NCBI RefSeq assembly: GCF_023823685.1
Contig: NZ_JAMXBF010000006.1
Location: forward strand, 62,001 to 126,000
Direction of reading: 5' to 3'
DNA: 64,000 nt
From: Pseudomonas subflava
GTDB taxonomy: Bacteria > Pseudomonadota > Gammaproteobacteria > Pseudomonadales > Pseudomonadaceae
The translations under genes and the position numbers were made by a program. The notes beneath the pieces are model-generated. The model saw only the letters and a list, made by a program, of their open reading frames with translations. It was not told where the DNA came from and searched no databases. Below are positions 56,682 to 64,000 of the stretch, in pieces (the stretch's first letter is position 1; every line of letters begins with the position of its first letter).

Positions 56682-57694
56682 ACGCAATCCCCCGCCGTGC
56701 GCTGGAACTGGCGGGGCGCCACGCCTTTCCAGCGCTTGAAGGCGTGGATGAAGTTGGATACCTCTCCGTAGCCGAGGCGCTCGGCGATCTCTTCCAGGCT
56801 CAGGCCGCCGGTGGCCAGCAACTCTCCGGCCAGGGCCTGGCGCACCTCGTCCAGCAGCTGGCGGAAGTGGCTGCCTTCCTCGTCCAGGCGCCGGCGCAAG
56901 GTGCGCGAGCTCATGTGCAGGCTGGCGGCGACCTGTTCCATGTCCGGCAGCCGGCCGGGTCGCTCCAGCAACAGCGCGCGGATGCGCCCGGCCAGGCCGT
57001 CGTGCTGGCTGCGTTTGGCCAGCAGGCGCTGGCACTGTTCCTCGCACAGCTGCGCCGCCTGCGGATGCGCGCCGGCCAGCGGCAGGTCGAGCAGGTGGCG
57101 GGGGAAGACGAAGCGGTTGTGCGGGCGCTCGAACAGCGGCAGCACGCCGATCTCCTCGACGAAGGGTCGTGGGTCGGCCGGCTGCTGCAGGTCCAGCTCC
57201 ACCCTCAGGATCGGCAGATCGCGGTGAAACAGCTCGCGCAGCACCTGCAGCATGCCGGACAGGTCGCGCTCCAGCAGGAAGCCGCGCAGGTCGGTGGGCA
57301 CGTCCTGATCCTCGAGCAGCAAATGCACCTCCTCGTCCCGTTCCTCCAGGCGCATGCCGTGGAAGGCGTAGGTCAGGTCGAGATAGCGCAGGCCGAGGTT
57401 GGCGGCGTCGCGGAAGGACGGGCTGGCGAGCAGGGCGAAGCCCCAGATGCCGTAGCTGTTCAGCCGATAGCGGCGGCCCAGCGGCAGGCCGAGGCCGGGG
57501 CGCTGGCCGCAGGCCTGCACCAGATTGCGCACCAGGCGCAGCTCCTGCTCGGCGTCCACCTCGGCACCGGGGTCGGCCAGCAAGCGCCAGTCCAGGCCGG
57601 TGCCCTGCAGGCAGACGTCCAGGCTCAGGCCCAGATCCAGGGCGTATTGGGTGAGGAGTTGCACGCTGACGGCGCTGCGGCGAGGGCGGGCCAT
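56678..57694 (-). CDS. AraC family regulator (VirS/OruR-like)
   Basis: 338 aa. An N-terminal arabinose-binding-like domain (about 15-210, SYGIWGFALLASPSFRDAA) and a C-terminal AraC DNA-binding domain (about 235-335, MEQVAASLHMSSRTLRRRL and EEIAERLGYGEVSNFIHAFK). Divergent from the monooxygenase operon with about 107 bp between starts, so it is the likely regulator. Its TAG stop lies inside the terminal GTAG of the last repeat unit. The 23-residue upstream in-frame extension into the divergent region is rejected. Confidence 0.92.
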   Translation of the reverse strand: MARPRRSAVSVQLLTQYALDLGLSLDVCLQGTGLDWRLLADPGAEVDAEQELRLVRNLVQACGQRPGLGLPLGRRYRLNSYGIWGFALLASPSFRDAANLGLRYLDLTYAFHGMRLEERDEEVHLLLEDQDVPTDLRGFLLERDLSGMLQVLRELFHRDLPILRVELDLQQPADPRPFVEEIGVLPLFERPHNRFVFPRHLLDLPLAGAHPQAAQLCEEQCQRLLAKRSQHDGLAGRIRALLLERPGRLPDMEQVAASLHMSSRTLRRRLDEEGSHFRQLLDEVRQALAGELLATGGLSLEEIAERLGYGEVSNFIHAFKRWKGVAPRQFQRTAGDCV

Positions 57695-57801
57695 GCTCTG
57701 TCCGAAAGTCACAATTTGTTGGCCGACTATGCCATAAACCGCACCGTGGGGAGTGGGTAGCATCCGTTCATCCGCGATACTGGCGGCTCACGGAGAAAAC
57801 A

Positions 57802-59274
57802 ATGACCAACAAGACTCCCGAGCAGGCACCCCTGGGCGTGCTGATCATCGGTGCCGGCTTCGCCGGCCTCGGCCTGGCCATGCTGCTGCGCAAGCGCGGC
57901 GAGGACGACTTCCTGATCCTCGAGAAGGGCGCCGAGCCCGGTGGCACCTGGCGCGACAACCACTACCCCGGCGCGGCGTGCGACGTGCCCTCGCACCTGT
58001 ATTCCTTTTCCTTCGAGCCGAAGACCGACTGGAGCCGGCGCTACGCGCCGCAGGCGGAGATCTTTGCCTACGTGCGCGAGTGCATCGACAAGCACCAACT
58101 GGCGCCGCGCATTCGCTGCAACAGCGAGGTGGCCGATGCCTGGTTCGACGAAGCGGCCGCCCTGTGGCGGGTGACCACCGGCGATGGCGCCGTCTTCAGC
58201 GCGCGGGCGCTGGTCAGCGCCTGCGGCCAGCTCAACCGACCGCTGCAGGCGAAGCTGCCCGGGCTGGAGCGCTTTGCCGGCGAGAGCTTCCACTCGGCGC
58301 GCTGGCGCCACGACGTCGATCTGACCGGCAAGCGCGTGGCGGTGATCGGCACCGGCGCCAGCGCCATCCAGTTCGTGCCGCAGATCGTGCCCAAAGTCGG
58401 TCGCCTGCACCTGTTCCAGCGCACGCCGGCCTACGTGCTGCCCAAGCCGGACCGCGCCTACAGCCGCTTCGAGCGGGCGCTGATGCGGCGTTGGCCCTGG
58501 ACACAGAAACTCGACCGGGCCTGGCAGTACCTGTTCCACGAGGTGCGCGGGGTGGCGTTCTTCCTTCTGCCCTGGCTGATGAAGCCCTATCGCCAGCTGT
58601 TCCTGCGCCACATCGCCCGCGAGGTGGCCGATCCGGCGCTGCGCGCGAAGCTGACGCCGGACTACCCGCTGGGCTGCAAGCGCATCCTGATCAGCAACGA
58701 CTACTACCCGGCGCTGGTGCAGCCGCAGGTGGAGGTGGTGAACGAGGCGATCCGCGAGGTGACCGAGCGCGGCATCGTCACCGCCGATGGCGTGGAGCGG
58801 GAGGTGGACGTGCTGATCCATGGCACCGGCTTCGCCGCCAGCGACTTCCTCGCGCCGATGCACATCCGCGGCCTCGGCGGCCTCGACCTCAACCAGGCCT
58901 GGCACGACGGCGCCGAGGCCTACAAGGGCATCAGCGTCGCCGGCTTCCCCAATCTGTTCATCCTCTACGGGCCGAACACCAACCTGGGCCACAACTCGAT
59001 CATCTACATGCTCGAGAGCCAGTTCCCCTACGTGCTGGATTGTCTGGACCAACTGCAGAAAGGCGTGCGCTATCTGGACGTGCGCCGGCCGGTGCAGGAC
59101 GCCTGGAACCGCCAGGTGCAGCACGACATCCAGCGCTCGGTGTGGGAGCAGGGCTGCAGTAGCTGGTACAAGAACGCCGCCGGCAAGCACACCAACAACT
59201 GGGCCGGCTTCACCTTCAGCTACCGCAATCACACCCGCCGACCGCAGTGGAGCGACTATGACCGGGTCCGTTGA
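57802..59274 (+). CDS. Flavin-containing Baeyer-Villiger monooxygenase
   Basis: 490 aa. FAD-binding GAGFAG at 17-22, the Baeyer-Villiger fingerprint FxGxxxHxxxW at 158-168 (FAGESFHSARW), and the NADPH-binding GTGASA at 183-188. It inserts oxygen next to a carbonyl in ketones or oxidises heteroatoms. A PGAACDVPSHLYSFSFEP segment near 57 is typical. First of a three-gene operon with an esterase and an SDR, a set able to convert an alcohol through ketone and ester to acid and alcohol. Confidence 0.93.
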   Translation: MTNKTPEQAPLGVLIIGAGFAGLGLAMLLRKRGEDDFLILEKGAEPGGTWRDNHYPGAACDVPSHLYSFSFEPKTDWSRRYAPQAEIFAYVRECIDKHQLAPRIRCNSEVADAWFDEAAALWRVTTGDGAVFSARALVSACGQLNRPLQAKLPGLERFAGESFHSARWRHDVDLTGKRVAVIGTGASAIQFVPQIVPKVGRLHLFQRTPAYVLPKPDRAYSRFERALMRRWPWTQKLDRAWQYLFHEVRGVAFFLLPWLMKPYRQLFLRHIAREVADPALRAKLTPDYPLGCKRILISNDYYPALVQPQVEVVNEAIREVTERGIVTADGVEREVDVLIHGTGFAASDFLAPMHIRGLGGLDLNQAWHDGAEAYKGISVAGFPNLFILYGPNTNLGHNSIIYMLESQFPYVLDCLDQLQKGVRYLDVRRPVQDAWNRQVQHDIQRSVWEQGCSSWYKNAAGKHTNNWAGFTFSYRNHTRRPQWSDYDRVR

Positions 59275-60181
59275 GCTGCCGGCACCAGGCGTTGGCCAGC
59301 GCCTGCTCACCGCCTTGCTGCGCACCTGTACGCGCCTGGTGTTCGCGCTCGGCATGCGCCCGAGTGTGTCGCCGGTGGTGCAGCGGCGGGTGCTACGCCT
59401 GGCCACACTGGTGGCGCCGCGAGCCCGCGGTGTGACGATCGAGCCCGGGCGACTCGGCGCGGTGCCCTGCGAATGGCTGCGGCCGGCGCAGGACAACGGC
59501 TGGGTGCTGCTGTACCTGCACGGCGGCGCCTTCATGATCGGCAGCCCGCAGACCCATCGGGCGATCACCACCCACCTGGCCGCGTTGAGCGGCGCACGGG
59601 TCTGCGCCCTGGATTACCGTCTGGCGCCCGAGCATCCCTGGCCGGCGGCCGCCGACGATGCCCTGGCCGCCTATCGCGCACTGCTGGAGCAGGGCCAGCC
59701 GGCCGAGCGCATCGCCATCGCCGGCGACTCGGCCGGCGGCCACCTGACGCTCGCCACCGCGCTGCGCCTGCGCGACGAAGGGCTGCCATCGCCAGCGGCG
59801 CTGGTGTGCTTCTCGCCGGTGACCGACCTGAGTGGCGCCACCTGGCACCAGCCGCCAGCCGGCGACCCGCTGCTCAGCGCCGCCTGGCTGGGGCAGGGCG
59901 CCGACGCGTACTGCCCGCCGGGCATTAACCGCCGGGTGCCGGCGCTGTCGCCGCTGCACGCGGACCTGTCGGGCCTGCCGCCGCTGCTGGTGCAGGTCGG
60001 CGAGGACGAGCACCTGCTGACCCAGAGCCTGCGTCTGCGCGACTGCGCCGGGCTGGACCTGCGCCTGGAGGTCTACCCGCGCCAGTGGCACGTGTTCCAG
60101 ATCAACTGCGGCCTGCTGGAGGTCGCTGCGCTGGCGCTGCGGCGGGTCGTCGAATTCCTCGAAGAGAAGGGCTGCCGATGA
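59258..60181 (+). CDS. HSL-family alpha/beta hydrolase (esterase)
   Basis: 307 aa. Oxyanion HGG at 88-90, nucleophile Ser158 in GDSAG, catalytic Asp in GEDEHLL and His in RQWHVFQ: hormone-sensitive-lipase family (family IV). It would hydrolyse the ester or lactone formed by the monooxygenase. It overlaps the monooxygenase end by 17 bp and ends in an ATGA overlap with the SDR. A longer in-frame extension lies in the monooxygenase gene and is rejected. Confidence 0.92.
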   Translation: MTGSVELPAPGVGQRLLTALLRTCTRLVFALGMRPSVSPVVQRRVLRLATLVAPRARGVTIEPGRLGAVPCEWLRPAQDNGWVLLYLHGGAFMIGSPQTHRAITTHLAALSGARVCALDYRLAPEHPWPAAADDALAAYRALLEQGQPAERIAIAGDSAGGHLTLATALRLRDEGLPSPAALVCFSPVTDLSGATWHQPPAGDPLLSAAWLGQGADAYCPPGINRRVPALSPLHADLSGLPPLLVQVGEDEHLLTQSLRLRDCAGLDLRLEVYPRQWHVFQINCGLLEVAALALRRVVEFLEEKGCR

Positions 60182-60933
60182 AGAGCATTCTGATTACCGG
60201 CGCGGCTTCCGGCATCGGTGCCGCCAGCGCCCGGCTGTTCCATGCCCGCGGCTGGCGCGTGGGCCTGCTGGACGTGGGCGCGCAGCCGCTGGCGGCGCTG
60301 GCGTCGGAACTGGGCGGCGCCTGGCACGCGGCGCTGGATGTGACCGACGGCGAGGCGGTGCGACGGGCGCTGGCCGACTTCTGCGGCGCGGACGGGCGCC
60401 TGGATGTGCTGTTCAACTGTGCCGGCGTGCTGCGCTTCGGCCTGTTCGAGGAGATCGATCCGGCCGAGCACGCGCGCATTCTGCAGATCAACGTGGTCGG
60501 CCTGCTGCAGGTCACCCACGCCGCCTTTGCCTACCTGCGCGCGGCGCGCGGGCAGGTGATCAACATGGGCTCGGCCTCGGGCCTGTACGGCACGCCGCAC
60601 ATGGTCAGCTATTCGGCCTCCAAGTTCGCCGTGCGCGGACTGACCGAGGCGCTGGAGTTGGAGTGGCGGCGTCATGGCATCCGCGTCGGCGACCTGATGC
60701 CGCCGTTCGTCGCCACGCCCATGGTCGACAGCCAGCGCTTCACGCCGCCGACCTTGCGCCGCCTGGGCGTACGGCTGCGCGCCGAGCATGTGGCCGAGGC
60801 GGCGTGGCGGCAGGTCAGCGCACCGCGAGTACATCGCACCATCCATTGGCTGTTCGGTCTGATGTACTGGTCCGGCCAGCTGTCGCCGCCTGCCGTCAAC
60901 CGCGCCGTGATGGCCTGGCTGGCGCGCGACTGA
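60178..60933 (+). CDS. SDR family oxidoreductase
   Basis: 251 aa. TGAASGIG near residues 7-14, the NCAG-type motif as FNCAGVL near 80, and active-site YSASK near 142. It probably interconverts an alcohol and ketone feeding the monooxygenase. The Lys-Phe-Ala-Val-Arg-Gly-Leu stretch after the active site and the DLMPPFVATPMV segment are typical of classical SDRs. Last gene of the operon; translationally coupled to the esterase. Confidence 0.92.
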   Translation: MKSILITGAASGIGAASARLFHARGWRVGLLDVGAQPLAALASELGGAWHAALDVTDGEAVRRALADFCGADGRLDVLFNCAGVLRFGLFEEIDPAEHARILQINVVGLLQVTHAAFAYLRAARGQVINMGSASGLYGTPHMVSYSASKFAVRGLTEALELEWRRHGIRVGDLMPPFVATPMVDSQRFTPPTLRRLGVRLRAEHVAEAAWRQVSAPRVHRTIHWLFGLMYWSGQLSPPAVNRAVMAWLARD

Positions 60934-61149
60934 GCCGCCCGTCGTACCAGGGCGGGCATATCGGTCGAACAGGCACTACCCTCAAGCAGGGGCGGTCCGG
61001 GCTGCATTCGCGAGGCCTGCCGCCCCGGGCTTGCGCCCGTCATGACAGATCAGGCGGTTTCTGCCTGGTTCTCGGGTGGCACCTCAAGGTGTCGCAAAGC
61101 CGCCGTTCTGGCGGCAGCGGTCAATCCATCGCCTGAGAGGAGGTCGTTT

Positions 61150-61506
61150 ATGAGCACAACCTTCCAAGATGATGTCAGCACTAACGTTTTGCGCCGCATG
61201 AAGGAGGGAGGGTTCGATTTCGCCCGGGTTCATCCCATCGAGTTCTACGCCATTTTTCCCGACGAGGAGCGGGCCAGGAAGGCGGCATTGCAGTTCCGCG
61301 GCGAATCCCTCAACGCGCAGGTCAGCGCCCGTGACGACGGCGCCTGGCACCTGCAGGTGAGCAAGGTGATGTATGCCACCCATGCCGGCATCGGCGACTT
61401 CGAGCAGGATCTGGAGGCGCTGGTGGTGCCGCTCGGCGGGGTGATGGACGGCTGGGGCGTGACCCAGGAAGTGCGTCTGGACAATCAGGTCGCCAGCCGG
61501 GCCTGA
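61150..61506 (+). CDS. RraB-like RNase E regulator
   Basis: 118 aa. FYAIFPDEERARKAALQF, an ALVVPLGGVMDGWGVTQEV tail with the DGWG motif of RraB, and overall size fit the RraB family, which binds RNase E and changes its activity in E. coli. AGGAGGTC precedes the ATG at good distance. The 216 bp upstream contains a short GCCGCC/GGCGGC hairpin near 61100 but no gene. Function in Pseudomonas is inferred from the domain. Confidence 0.82.
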   Translation: MSTTFQDDVSTNVLRRMKEGGFDFARVHPIEFYAIFPDEERARKAALQFRGESLNAQVSARDDGAWHLQVSKVMYATHAGIGDFEQDLEALVVPLGGVMDGWGVTQEVRLDNQVASRA

Positions 61507-61558
61507 GTGCGGCGATTCCGGCCAACCATTCGGTTGGTCGGTTCCAACCCCCTTCGAA

Positions 61559-62452
61559 TCAGCTCGCGGTGCGCTGCTGCAGCGCTTCGATATAGGCGAT
61601 CACGTCCGGCGCGCCGGCCAGGCGCAGCCCTTCGCCCAAGGCGTTGGATTCCGGCGATTCCTTGGGCAGCAGCAGGAACTCGGGCGCCTGCGGGTAGCGC
61701 AGCAGCGACAGGCGAGCGTAGGGCAGGCCGTGATCGAGCAGCAGGCTCATGAAGGCCGGCTCGCTCCAGGCCTGCACCGGCATGGCGGTCATGTGGTAGA
61801 GCCGTTGCAGCTCGGCCAGGCCGCTGGCACTCAGGCGGTAGCGGGTCAGCTCGGCCGGCAGGGTGACTTCGAGCCCGCGCAGCCGTGCATAGGCGATGGC
61901 GCAGGCGAACTCCTCGCCATGCTGTTCGCCAGCCCAGTACAGCCGTTCGCCATGCCAGCTGGCCTGGCGCAGCTCCACCGCGTCGGCGGCGAGGAAGCGC
62001 GGCATGGCGTGGCTGATGGTCTTGAGGAAGTCCTTGTAGCTGATGATGCGGGCGCAGCGCCCTAGAGGACTGGCGGCCAGTTCCTCGAAGCTGGCGAGGC
62101 TGTCGTCGAGGCTGGGCGGCGGGCTGCACAGGCCGTCGATGCGGCGCAGGTCGAAGTCGTCCAGGTGCTGGGTTTCGCGCTCGACCACCCCCATCAGCAC
62201 GGCGCGTGCGGCGGCCTTGTCTTCCTGTACCGGCCCGGAGAGGGCATCGCGCGGCAGGTCCACCAGCCGCTGCAGGGGCGGCCCGGCCTGCCACCATAGG
62301 CTCTGCGTCGGCACCGGCAGCGCCATGAACGGCAGCCGCAGTGTGCGCGCTCGCTCGAACACCATGCGCGGCACACGCCCGCTCAAACCCAGGCGCTGGG
62401 CCAGGGCAGACAGGCGTGAGGCAATGCTGGTGGGGGATTCGGAGAGGCTCAT
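61559..62452 (-). CDS. Conserved protein of unknown function
   Basis: 297 aa, soluble, rich in Leu/Arg/Ala with helical periodicity. It contains FERARTLRLPFMALPVPTQ and a C-terminal RYPQAPEFLLLPKESPESNAL segment. The overall layout vaguely recalls HDOD-type helical proteins but no signature is convincing. Relatives occur upstream of DUF2835-pyrD in Pseudomonas. It is convergent with the RraB gene and divergent from DUF2835. Function not assigned. Confidence 0.72.
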   Translation of the reverse strand: MSLSESPTSIASRLSALAQRLGLSGRVPRMVFERARTLRLPFMALPVPTQSLWWQAGPPLQRLVDLPRDALSGPVQEDKAAARAVLMGVVERETQHLDDFDLRRIDGLCSPPPSLDDSLASFEELAASPLGRCARIISYKDFLKTISHAMPRFLAADAVELRQASWHGERLYWAGEQHGEEFACAIAYARLRGLEVTLPAELTRYRLSASGLAELQRLYHMTAMPVQAWSEPAFMSLLLDHGLPYARLSLLRYPQAPEFLLLPKESPESNALGEGLRLAGAPDVIAYIEALQQRTAS

Positions 62453-62602
62453 GACCCGCGGGACACTCCAGGTGCTTGGAGTTGAGTGTGGCAGAGCGGA
62501 AGTTCGGCTGCACTATCGCACTGCGCGAGGTCTATGGCCCTGAGGGGCGGGATTTTTCGCGCCTGTGGCAGAATGAATCCGATCATTGTCGAGGATGCCT
62601 CC

Positions 62603-62824
62603 ATGCCCAGCCTGGTGCTGGATATCGCGTTGCCTGCCGAGCGCTACCTGGCCGTATACCAGGGGCGTGCCAACCGGGTCCTGCTGCACAGCCGCGACGG
62701 CCGCAAGGTCAGCCTGCCGGCCCATCACCTGCGGCCGTTCCTGCGTCATGACGGCATCCACGGCGTATTCGAGCTGGAATTCAGCGCGGAAGGCGAGCTG
62801 CTGGGCCTGCGCCAGTTGCGCTAA
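62603..62824 (+). CDS. DUF2835 protein
   Basis: 73 aa. [20 protein letters not shown], then a beta pair with [20 protein letters not shown] and ending in GLRQL, the full DUF2835 domain, possibly PilZ- or SH3-like. GAGGATG lies close before the ATG. Function unknown. It lies 94 bp upstream of pyrD and is regularly found there in Pseudomonas. Confidence 0.88.
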   Translation: MPSLVLDIALPAERYLAVYQGRANRVLLHSRDGRKVSLPAHHLRPFLRHDGIHGVFELEFSAEGELLGLRQLR

Positions 62825-62918
62825 GGCGCCTTATTACTCCCTTGCCTCGCCCGCGGCTAGTGCCGGCGGCTATAATCGCGCCCTGCTTCCCACTGTCACT
62901 ATCCGAGCCGACCCGCCC

Positions 62919-63938
62919 ATGTACGACCTGGCCCGCGCGCTGCTGTTCCGTCTTGCTCCCGAAACCTCCCACGAATTGTCCATCGACCTGATCGGTGCTG
63001 GCGGCCGCATGGGCCTCAACGGCCTGCTGTGCAAGGCACCGAGCCTGCCGGTGAGTGTGATGGGCCTGCAGTTCGACAATCCCGTCGGCCTGGCCGCCGG
63101 CCTGGACAAGAACGGCGACGCCATCGACGGTTTCGCCCAGCTCGGCTTCGGCTTCGTCGAGATCGGCACCGTGACCCCGCGCCCGCAGCCGGGCAACCCC
63201 AAGCCGCGCCTGTTCCGCCTGCCGGAAGCCTCCGCGATCATCAACCGCATGGGCTTCAACAACCACGGCGTCGATCACCTGCTGGCCCGCGTAGCGGCGG
63301 CCAAGTACAAGGGCGTGCTGGGCATCAACATCGGCAAGAACTTCGACACGCCGGTCGAGCGCGCGGTGGACGACTACCTGATCGGCCTGGACAAGGTCTA
63401 CGCCCACGCCAGCTACGTCACCGTCAACGTCAGCTCGCCCAACACCCCGGGCCTGCGCAGTCTGCAGTTCGGCGACCAGCTCAAGCAGCTGCTCGAGGCG
63501 TTGCGCCAGCGTCAGGAAGACCTGGCCGTGCTGCACGGCAAGCGCGTACCGCTGGCGATCAAGATCGCCCCGGACATGAGCGACGAGGAGACGGTGCAGG
63601 TGGCCCAGGCGCTGGTCGAAACCGGCATGGACGCGGTGATCGCCACCAACACCACGCTGGGACGTGAAGGGGTAGAGCATCTGCCGTTCGGCAACGAGGC
63701 CGGTGGCCTGTCCGGCGCGCCGGTGCGCGACAAGAGCACCCATACCGTGCGCGCGCTGGCCGGCGAGCTCAAGGGCCGTCTGCCGATCATCGCCGTGGGC
63801 GGCATCACCGAGGGCGCGCACGCGGCCGAGAAGATCGCCGCCGGCGCCAGCCTGGTACAGATCTATTCTGGATTCATCTACAAGGGCCCGGCGCTGATCC
63901 GCGAGGCGGTGGACGCCATCGCCGCGCTGCCGAAGTAG
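62919..63938 (+). CDS. pyrD: Quinone-dependent dihydroorotate dehydrogenase
   Basis: 339 aa class 2 enzyme. N-terminal membrane-associating helix (about 1-25, [18 protein letters not shown]), FMN-binding GLDKNGD near 61, catalytic Ser173 in [12 protein letters not shown], and the C-terminal FMN-phosphate loop [20 protein letters not shown]. It oxidises dihydroorotate to orotate in pyrimidine synthesis and reduces ubiquinone. Start chosen at 62919, MYDLARALL; a longer in-frame extension covers the DUF2835 gene. Beyond it, 63939-64000 has no complete gene. Confidence 0.97.
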   Translation: MYDLARALLFRLAPETSHELSIDLIGAGGRMGLNGLLCKAPSLPVSVMGLQFDNPVGLAAGLDKNGDAIDGFAQLGFGFVEIGTVTPRPQPGNPKPRLFRLPEASAIINRMGFNNHGVDHLLARVAAAKYKGVLGINIGKNFDTPVERAVDDYLIGLDKVYAHASYVTVNVSSPNTPGLRSLQFGDQLKQLLEALRQRQEDLAVLHGKRVPLAIKIAPDMSDEETVQVAQALVETGMDAVIATNTTLGREGVEHLPFGNEAGGLSGAPVRDKSTHTVRALAGELKGRLPIIAVGGITEGAHAAEKIAAGASLVQIYSGFIYKGPALIREAVDAIAALPK

Positions 63939-64000
63939 CGGGTGCGGGCACTGCGCAGCCTTGCGCTGCGGAGAGCTGGAAGATGGGCAATAAAAAAGGG

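Noticed and set aside
55877..56771. Series of 78-residue genes in the second array
   Set aside because: Each is the same out-of-context frame ending at the TAA or TAG of the next unit head, with no ribosome sites and no independent conservation evidence.

Overview
The window is a stretch of GC-rich gammaproteobacterial chromosome, almost certainly Pseudomonas sensu lato, in the broad P. aeruginosa / P. mendocina / P. alcaligenes range. The main reasons are the pairs fimL-nudC and cysI-DUF934, the lipA-lif lipase/foldase pair, cti, nfuA, B12-dependent metH, DUF1652 and DUF2835 genes, and pyrD preceded by DUF2835. There are no rRNA or tRNA genes, no prophage, no insertion sequence with a transposase, and no CRISPR-Cas.

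Layout. 1-10 kb: the end of fimL, nudC, a TSUP exporter/VOC pair, a lipid-related minus-strand run (SCP2 protein, APH-like kinase, SDR, histidine phosphatase), sohB, an AcuI-type reductase, and a hotdog protein divergent from a TetR regulator with a clear double palindrome between them. 10-21 kb: cysI with DUF934, lif and lipA, two AraC-type regulators (one fused to a SnoaL-like domain), and a polyamine-like catabolic set (FAD oxidase, cupin, SpuD/PotF-like binding protein). 21-30 kb: an LRR-kinase / EEP / RlmN-like operon, a PAS-GGDEF cyclase, osmE, an ion channel, and a pnuC / nicotinamide riboside kinase operon. 30-41.5 kb: metH, cti, a Tsx-like porin next to adenine deaminase, nfuA, and a REC-CheC response regulator translated just ahead of a PAS-GGDEF cyclase.

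41.6-44.2 kb is the most unusual part. It holds 22 tandem copies of a ~96-bp element plus a ~23-bp spacer (119-120 bp period). Each element is two inverted REP sequences, each with a GTAG head and a hairpin, so it has REPIN architecture. A second array of 7 copies of the same element, in the opposite orientation, lies at 55.87-56.68 kb. The two arrays bracket 11.7 kb that carries a GlxA/DUF1272/HPP/MFS operon, topoisomerase IB with a DUF421 protein, DUF1652 paralogues, speE, a CHAD protein and an LTA-synthase-like enzyme. Both arrays sit between convergent gene ends.

56.7-64 kb: an AraC regulator divergent from a Baeyer-Villiger monooxygenase / HSL esterase / SDR operon (the same gene order as the mycobacterial virS-mymA-lipR region), then an RraB-like protein, an unidentified conserved protein, DUF2835 and pyrD. 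Several other GTAG-headed palindromes (10.27, 24.46 and 52.35 kb) suggest a genome rich in REP families. No REP-associated transposase lies in this window.
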